Source: Patella vulgata
Taxonomy: Eukaryota > Mollusca > Gastropoda > Patellidae
Length of the DNA stretch: 64,000 bases
Assembly: GCF_932274485.2 (NCBI RefSeq)
Contig: NC_065884.2
Span: forward strand, 39,327,540-39,391,539
Direction: 5' to 3'
This document shows, in pieces, positions 58,340 to 64,000 of the stretch. The translations under genes and the position numbers were made by a program. The notes beneath the pieces are model-generated. The model worked only from the letters and a program-made list of their open reading frames with translations. It was not told the DNA's origin and made no database searches. Position 1 is the stretch's first letter. Every line of letters begins with the position of its first letter.

Positions 58340-58344
58340 AATGT

Positions 58345-59059
58345 TCACTTCACTGTGGAATTGCCCATTATATGGCTCTTTAAATCTATTTGTTATTTTC
58401 TGGCACCTTCGTGGTTACATACTTTAAAAGAGATAAAAGCATTTTTATTTTGAGCAAAGAAATGGGTTACTAAAAATAGACTACTTTCAATTCATTTTAT
58501 TTATCGAAGGCTTGGATTAGCCCATACTGAGCACGTGATTTCACTGAAGTCGTGGTCATCCAGCGAATTTCGTACTGAGGGCCATTTTGATTCGCAGTTT
58601 ATAGTGAAAGGACAAAGGTAAGTATTCTTAGTGAAGGATGAGGTAGTGAGGGCTGACTTGATCTCGGCTTCTTCAAGTTTGTGTATCTCAAAAGTTTGGT
58701 GGTCAACTTCATACAAATTTTAGTGCAAAGACATGACCGTTTGTTTCTCTGTAGTGAAAAGCATTCAGCCCAACGAAAATTTGGGGAAAAGTTGGAGGTG
58801 GGCAAAGAGGCTAGAATTAACATTGAAGTCAATGGGGAAATTAATGGTGGTCTGCCTCCATTTGGGCTTCGTCTTAAGTTATTCACCATTTTGTTTATCA
58901 GTTGTTCTCGGTTGCTGTATGATCGACACCAGTTGTAAGAAAGAATGCCGCAAGTTCAACTAGTTGCTTTGAGTTGTAAGAGGTGTTCAGGTCGACCCTT
59001 TTCAGTTGTATACAGTTGCACCGTCGACATAAGGGCGCCCCCCTTAAATTGGTTACTTT
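58345..59059. other. Unassigned DNA right of the gypsy element
   Basis: 58373-58410 repeats the TATGGCTCTTTAAATCTA text seen between the 315-bp units at 43519. A CAAAGGTAAGTATT word near 58613 fits a 5' splice site consensus, following a GGCCATTTTGATTCGC stretch, but no exon can be supported. An 85-codon open frame at 58681-58938 has no known motif. Confidence 0.4.
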
Positions 59060-59922
59060 AGTAACGTAAATTGTAGAAGGCGTAAATTGTATCGGCTCTG
59101 CCTTCTACTACGTTACTGTCAGCTGCTAATGAAAATGAACTAGTACATGTATGAAAATAAGTCTTTTCCCCATCCCGGTTCTAAGGATATTTTGGAACCC
59201 TTGCCGTCTATTTTTCACTGTGATTCTTCTTTGGTTGCCAAAAGGAATCATTTCTTGTCACATCCAACACCAATTTATAAAAATATTAAAATCCAACACC
59301 ATTTTCATGTAGAATTACGCGATACAAAAACATAAACAACTTTCATTTGAATTGGGCCGCCATGTTCAAACTGACGCTCAGCCAATAATCCAAATTTAGG
59401 AATGGAATTTTACCGTAAACGAAAAATCTCGCTGTACATGAGAATAACACATAGAATATTTAAAATATTTTATAAAGGTCAATATAATATGTTGTTCTAT
59501 TTTAAAGATTTTATGTAATAATTATTCATGTATGTTGAATAAAAAAAACCTTTAGTGACCATGTACAGCACGAATTTTCGTTTACGGTAAAATTTCCTTC
59601 CTAAGTTTGGATTATTGGCTGAGCGTTAGTTTGAAAATGGTGGCCCAATTCAAATGAAAGTTGTTTATGTTTTTGTATCGCACAATTCTACATGAAAATA
59701 GAGTTGGATTTTCATAAATTTGTGTCGGATGTGGTAAGAAATGGTTCCTTTTAGCGACCAAAGAAGAATCACAGTGAAAAATAGACGGTAAGGGTTCCAA
59801 AATAGCCTTAGAACCGCGATGGGGAAAAGACTTATTTTCATACTAGTTGTCATTAGCAGCTGACAGTAACGTAGTAGAAGGCAGAGCCGATACAATTTAC
59901 GCCTTCTACAATTTACGTTACT
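59060..59922. mobile_element. Foldback element, arms 59060-59440 and 59560-59922
   Basis: The left arm AGTAACGTAAATTGTAGAAG ... TACCGTAAACGAAAAATCTC ... GCTGTACATG pairs with CATGTACAGC ... CGTTTACGGTAAAATTTCC ... CTTCTACAATTTACGTTACT on the right. The loop is about 120 bp of AT-rich DNA. The end itself contains a smaller inverted repeat (GTAGAAGG ... CCTTCTAC). Peptides read from the arms are shadows of the repeat. Confidence 0.9.
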
Positions 59923-59925
59923 TAA

Positions 59926-60320
59926 ACATATATTATGCAAGAGCTAATCTGCCTATTTCAGGTCTTTCTTTAGGCCTGAAATGGTTTCTAAATTATTAAT
60001 TAGACATTAATTAACCTATCCAGGCCATAATCAACTCTAGATGGCTGCGCTAGCCTGTGATCTTTAGTGGATTGTAAGCCGATTTACTGCATAACTTTCC
60101 TTCTCATTAAACGATTAAATGGATAATCGAGACTATGCTGTTTATCGTACTGACTTTAGTAATGATGAACGAGGCTTATGGGAATTTCAGTCGCTTAGTT
60201 CTCGGTTCATAGTGGATCAATTTGAATGAAATTTTCACCAAAATGCGTTCTACCTTATCTAGTTTTTAACTATTACAGTGAGAACTGCCAACTCGTTACC
60301 GAATCTCCCATAATGTATCT
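59926..60320 (-). mobile_element. TTAA-flanked MITE, copy 2
   Basis: TTAA at 59922-59925 and 60321-60324; the ends ACATATATTATGCAAGAG and CTCCCATAATGTATCT match those of copy 1 in reverse. It abuts the foldback arm directly. Inner text (CATAGTCTCGATTATCCA on the minus strand) matches copy 1 but is more diverged from it than from copy 3. Confidence 0.85.
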
Positions 60321-60593
60321 TTAAGTAACTGTTTATGTTTTTGTATCGCACAATTCTACATGAAAATAGAGTTGGATTTTCATAAATTTGTGTCGGATGT
60401 GGTAAGAAATGGTTCCTTTTAGCGACCAAAGAAGAATCACAGTGAAAAATAGACGGTAAGGGTTCCAAAATAGCCTTAGAACCGCGATGGGGAAAAGACT
60501 TAATTTCATACTAGTTGTCATTAGCAGCTGACAGTAACGTAGTTGAAGGCAGAGCCGATACAATTTACGCCTTCTACAATTTACATTACTTAA

Positions 60594-60958
60594 ACATATA
60601 TTATGCAAGAGCTAAATCTGCCTATTCCAGGTCTTTCTTTAGACATTAATTAACCTATCCAGGCCATAATCAACTCTAGATGGCTGCGCTAGCCTGTGAT
60701 CTTTAGTGGATTGTAAGCCGATTTACTGCATAACTTTCCTTCTCATTAAACGATTAAATGGATAATCGAGACTATGCTGTTTATCGTACTGACTTTAGTA
60801 ATGATGAACGAGGCTTATGGGAATTTCAGTCGCTTAGTTCTCGGTTCATAGTGGATCAATTTGAATGAAATTTTCACCAAAATGCGTTCTACCTTATCTA
60901 GTTTTAACTATTATAGTGAGAACTGCCAACTCGTTACCGAATCTCCCATAATGTATCT
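60594..60958 (-). mobile_element. TTAA-flanked MITE, copy 3
   Basis: Duplicate of copy 2 through the 668-bp tandem duplication, with a small deletion. TTAA at 60590-60593 and 60959-60962. Confidence 0.85.
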
Positions 60959-60967
60959 TTAAGTAAC

Positions 60968-61440
60968 TTCCCTTAATGACACCATATTTTGATTCGAAAC
61001 TTTTAGATGAGGTAATTATTCACATTTGCATATATTTAAACTCACTTTTATACAAAGTGTCCTATGGAACAGCAACCTTTACATATGACTCAAGAAAAAA
61101 ATAGTATCTTTGTATTAATATTTTATTCGTCATGTCCAGTTTAATATTAAAACAAACAGTCTGATATTGCACTAGAACCCAGATTAATTTTTTGTAGTTA
61201 ATTTTCTTACAAAAAAAGGAAAAAAATCCAAGTCATACACATTCTTTCACTAAAAGAAACAAATTATTTAATCTAATTAACACATGTTAAAAATGAACAT
61301 CATACACCAGTCACAGTTAGCTTTCCAAAAAATGTTTACATATAATATCTAACTTAAAATATCCATCAAAAATAAGGAATATGCTGAAATGTACATAAAT
61401 AAGCTGTAATGGACATCCTTAAAAGTCATTCGCTTCATAA
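60968..61440. other. AT-rich non-coding DNA, nothing recognised
   Basis: No gene, RNA or repeat that I can support. Confidence 0.4.
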
Positions 61441-62440
61441 AAAGATCAGTTGCCAGGCAACAAAACATACACCCACAGCAGCTAAATCGCATGCGCAGTC
61501 CACAAGGCATAATTTTTCTGTTTCGCAGATATTCCTGTTTTTATTTTAAACAAGCCAATAGTGAGGCTGATGTCCCCTGCCGAAATCCCAAAATAAATAG
61601 ATGACACATTAATTAATCGCACATTTATTTTTTTCAAAAGTATCAAGCAATCGAACTGATTATCAACTATACACTAAGTTTCATCACTCTCTATCAGATA
61701 GAATCAAAGTTATCTTGCCAAAGCATCGACTAATGAAATTTCTTAGCTCTGCTTAGCTTTAGCTTGAAATGTTAATCATTGAACTCAGTCAAGATATTCA
61801 CCTAATGAACTTCTACATCAAGTTTAAACATTCTAAACTTAGTCAAGGTAATGATATACATTGTAATGAATCTATACTCAAGAGTTTCATCACTCTCGTG
61901 CCCCTAAGCATCAACCAATCAGATTGCTTATCTCTGCTTACCGTAAGCAGACAATGGTTATCATCTAACTCCATCAATCAAATTCACCTAATGAACGCCT
62001 AGACCAAATTTGAACATTCTACCTTAATTAGAAGGAGAGTGTTCCAAAGTCTCGACCAATCAAACTGCTTATCGCTCTGCTTACCCCGAGCAGAAATACT
62101 CATTATCGAACTTAGTCAAGGTACTGATGTGATAAAAATATACACCAAGTGTCCTCACTCTCACTTAATTAGAACTAAAGTTATCGTGTCCCAAAGCATC
62201 AACAAATCAAATTGTTTATCTCTTCTTACCCTAAGCAGAAAATTCTCATCTTCAAACTCCATCAAGGCATTGACCTAATAAAACTATACACCAAGTGTCC
62301 TCACTCTCACTTAATTAGAACTAAAGTTATCGTGTCCCAAAGCATCAACCAATCAAATTGTTTATCTCTTCTTACCCTAAGCAGAAAATTCTCATCTTCA
62401 AACTCCATCAAGGCATTGACCTAATAAAACATCTAGCTCA
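61441..62440 (+). mobile_element. Element with pearl-like head and a 146-bp satellite core
   Basis: The head GTTGCCAGGCAACAAAACAT followed by ACCCACAGCAGCTAAATCG is nearly the same as the head of the pearl-like element at 39150 (GCCATGCAACCAAACATACG, CCCACAGCAGCTAAATCG). The core behind it is an unrelated satellite. No ACGG tract or terminal hairpin is seen at the right, so the end is uncertain. Confidence 0.55.
61640..62435. repeat. Satellite of about 146 bp, five diverging units
   Basis: The CATCAACCAATCAAATTG word (or a variant) occurs at about 61724, 61909, 62050, 62197 and 62343; spacing is 185, 141, 147 and 146 bp. The last two units are almost identical, the first are diverged, so growth has been at the right side. 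The recurring open frame (LIRTKVIVSQSINQSNCLSL) is only the repeat. Confidence 0.85.
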
Positions 62441-64000
62441 ATTAAAAGGAGAGTTATTGTGTCGCAATAAATGTGACAGACAAACCCATTTTAATAGTCT
62501 CCGGCTTTCTTTGAAAGGCGGGGGACAAAAATTTAAGCCATCATCAATTACAGATACAAACTGACTTAGACATCTTGACTTTTGGTATTACAAATAATAT
62601 GTGATGTTTTCAGCAATTAAAATGAAACCAATTAACAAGAACCCTGAACGATTAGAAAAGATCAAATCACACAAAAAGTGAACCGTTCACTTAAATCGAT
62701 CTTTTTTTTGTCGCATTTATAAAGTAAAAACAAGGTGAATTGTGACCAAACTATCTATGGTTAGCAAAAGCAAACATATTTTATAGCATAACAAATGTAA
62801 ATAATATAAACTGGAACTTGCGTATAAATTATATAATTAAAAACAGATTAACTATGTGATAACTAGTATATCAATTCGTTTAAGATATTTTTTAACATCA
62901 TACCAGAAGTACTGGTGTTAAAAGGTAATCATATACAATGTATGGTTGTTGGAGAATACAGCTATAAATTTTTAAAAGTAAACAAATAAAAAACATAAGA
63001 TGAAAATTACTGGAAACAATTTAAAAGTAATATGGAACTCAACAGATATTAGGATAAATTATTAATAACTATAAAAGTGTTTTGAGCTTTCTTAATTAGA
63101 CATTATAGAAACTACACAAAAACCATACATATTAAATAGTCTAGGTTTATAGAGGTTTGTGCAACTATATATTATATTTTGTGACTGTTGGATTCAAATT
63201 GTGTAAGAATATCAAGAAACGGAATAAAATATCATAAATATGTACCATGTTGGTCTGATTATGCCACAATCCTAGCAATACATAGGCACTATGAGACAGG
63301 GTATTACAGGGTTCCTATTCTGTACATACATGTACATGAGTATATAGCATTACTTTCATGTACACACTATATTAAGGGTGTTGAAAGAGCTAGGATGCAC
63401 ATAATTTTGTGTCACAGATTTCATGATTCATATTTAAGGCAGGTTTTAGTCTATTATCCAAATGGTTGCTACAGTGCATATATGTAGTAATATCTAACTT
63501 ATATTTTAACACTATCTTCATTAGCCCAGTCGGTGCAGAAAAATAAGACGTTAAACCCCATTTCATTGATTTTAACGAATTTTACAAAGTTTGAGCTTAT
63601 TGGAGATTGGGTATTTAATTTTTTTTAGAAAGAACGTCATTCATGTTCCTCTGAAACAATATACGTGTACTAGAGATATTTGATGCTTAAAACCTTCCAG
63701 AGATACATGTATATAGGAAATAATGTTCTCAAAATAAATCTGCCCTACATATTAAGAAGAAATGTTGGATTTGATATTTTTTCATGCACACACTTCACTT
63801 ACAACAATAAAATCAAAGATATCTTGGACAAAGTTTATGTGAATGATAGTCCAAACTCCAAGTAATCAACTGATATATTTCTTCATTGCACTTGATAATT
63901 AAAGGACCTGCTGGCATGAATTATCAACTATGTTTTGGATATAATTTAAATAAATGTACCGTATTAGGGTTGCCACACTGTGAATAAATCATTTCAGTAG
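62441..64000. other. AT-rich non-coding DNA with a SINE-head trace
   Basis: GACGTTAAACCCCATTTC at about 63547 is the reverse of the SINE-like head. The 99-codon open frame at 63188-63487 has no domain I recognise and an odd His/Tyr-rich make-up. No gene is supported. Confidence 0.4.

Larger units (their letters stand above)
45952..58344 (+). mobile_element. Ty3/gypsy LTR retrotransposon with nested insertions (fossil)
   Basis: AATGT flanks both ends (45952-45956 and 58340-58344), a 5-bp target duplication. Parts in order: 5' LTR 45957-47670, primer-binding site from 47671, gag-protease-reverse transcriptase region, integrase region, polypurine tract 57683-57693, 3' LTR 57694-58339. The domain order (RT before integrase) and the RT type fit Ty3/gypsy, probably a mag-like clade. 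Four other insertions have been received: a Tc1-like element in the 5' LTR, an unknown 887-bp insert in pol, a Tc1-like element with a LINE inside it before the polypurine tract, and a MITE in the 3' LTR. It is broken, with roughly half a dozen breaks besides the insertions. LTRs are still easily aligned and the target duplication is intact, so it is moderately young. Confidence 0.93.
59662..60967. repeat. Tandem duplication, 668-bp unit (59662-60329, 60330-60967)
   Basis: Both units begin TGTTTATGTTTTTGTATCGC and end CTTTAAGTAAC. Each contains part of the foldback right arm plus a whole TTAA-flanked MITE. Unit 2 lacks about 40 bp near 60640 (the GGCCTGAAATGG segment). Otherwise they are almost identical, so the event is recent. 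Confidence 0.95.

Noticed and set aside
58540-58960. Possible host first exon with a CAAAGGTAAGTATT splice-donor-like word and an 85-codon open frame
   Set aside because: A consensus donor alone is weak; no acceptor-linked coding sequence or known protein can be recognised.
59612-60608. Repeated 62-91 codon open frames (PLPSIFHCDSSLVAKRNHFL and similar)
   Set aside because: They lie in the arms of the foldback element and its tandem duplicate, so their repetition reflects DNA duplication, not protein conservation.
63188-63487. 99-codon open frame, His/Tyr-rich
   Set aside because: Length is possible by chance in this composition; no motif, no neighbouring exon or promoter signal.
1-64000. 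tRNA or rRNA genes
   Set aside because: No cloverleaf with A and B boxes or rRNA-like sequence was noticed by eye; a covariance-model scan would be needed to exclude small RNAs.

Overview
This is a gene-poor, AT-rich piece of an invertebrate genome that consists almost wholly of mobile elements. I find no convincing host protein gene, tRNA or rRNA. The best guess for the organism is a bivalve or another mollusc. That rests on a pearl-like element (about ten 151-bp core repeats followed by an ACGG microsatellite), a GA-rich interspersed repeat ending in a GGTTTAACGTCC motif, several Tc1-like transposons, a Penelope-like remnant and a mag-like Ty3/gypsy element. The assignment rests on recognised element types, not on a search.

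Layout. 0-11.7 kb: duplicated blocks, SINE-like copies, a Penelope-like GIY-YIG remnant (2.5 kb), a three-copy 113-bp tandem repeat (4.1-4.5 kb), a 19-bp AT minisatellite (6.2 kb) and a nearly intact Tc1-like transposon (7477-9009). 11.7-43.0 kb: about 31 kb of non-coding rolling-circle (Helitron/Helentron-like) elements, mostly head to tail. Eleven junctions carry a small hairpin followed by CTAG, and three sub-families (A, B, C) can be told apart by their ends. This array holds a 1903-bp inverted repeat (16858-18760 / 20695-22597), a second Tc1-like element (13475-14975), SINE-like copies and the pearl-like element (39.14-40.94 kb). 43.0-45.95 kb: duplicated unknown DNA with a cluster of GTTGTACGG motifs. 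45.95-58.34 kb: one Ty3/gypsy LTR element with a 5-bp target duplication. A Tc1-like copy sits in its 5' LTR, an 887-bp unknown insert in pol, another Tc1-like element holding a CR1/Rex1-type LINE near its 3' end, and a TTAA-flanked MITE in its 3' LTR. 58.3-61.0 kb: an 860-bp foldback element and two more copies of that MITE, partly in a 668-bp tandem duplication. 61.4-62.4 kb: a 146-bp satellite whose head matches that of the pearl-like element. 62.5-64 kb: nothing recognised.

The elements date each other. The gypsy element came first, then a Tc1-like element inside it, then the LINE inside that, then a 156-bp tandem duplication across the LINE tail and the Tc1 end. The most interesting system is the 31-kb rolling-circle array. 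Its 5' head hairpins differ between sub-families, yet stay self-complementary and also stay complementary to the 3' sub-terminal motif of the same sub-family.
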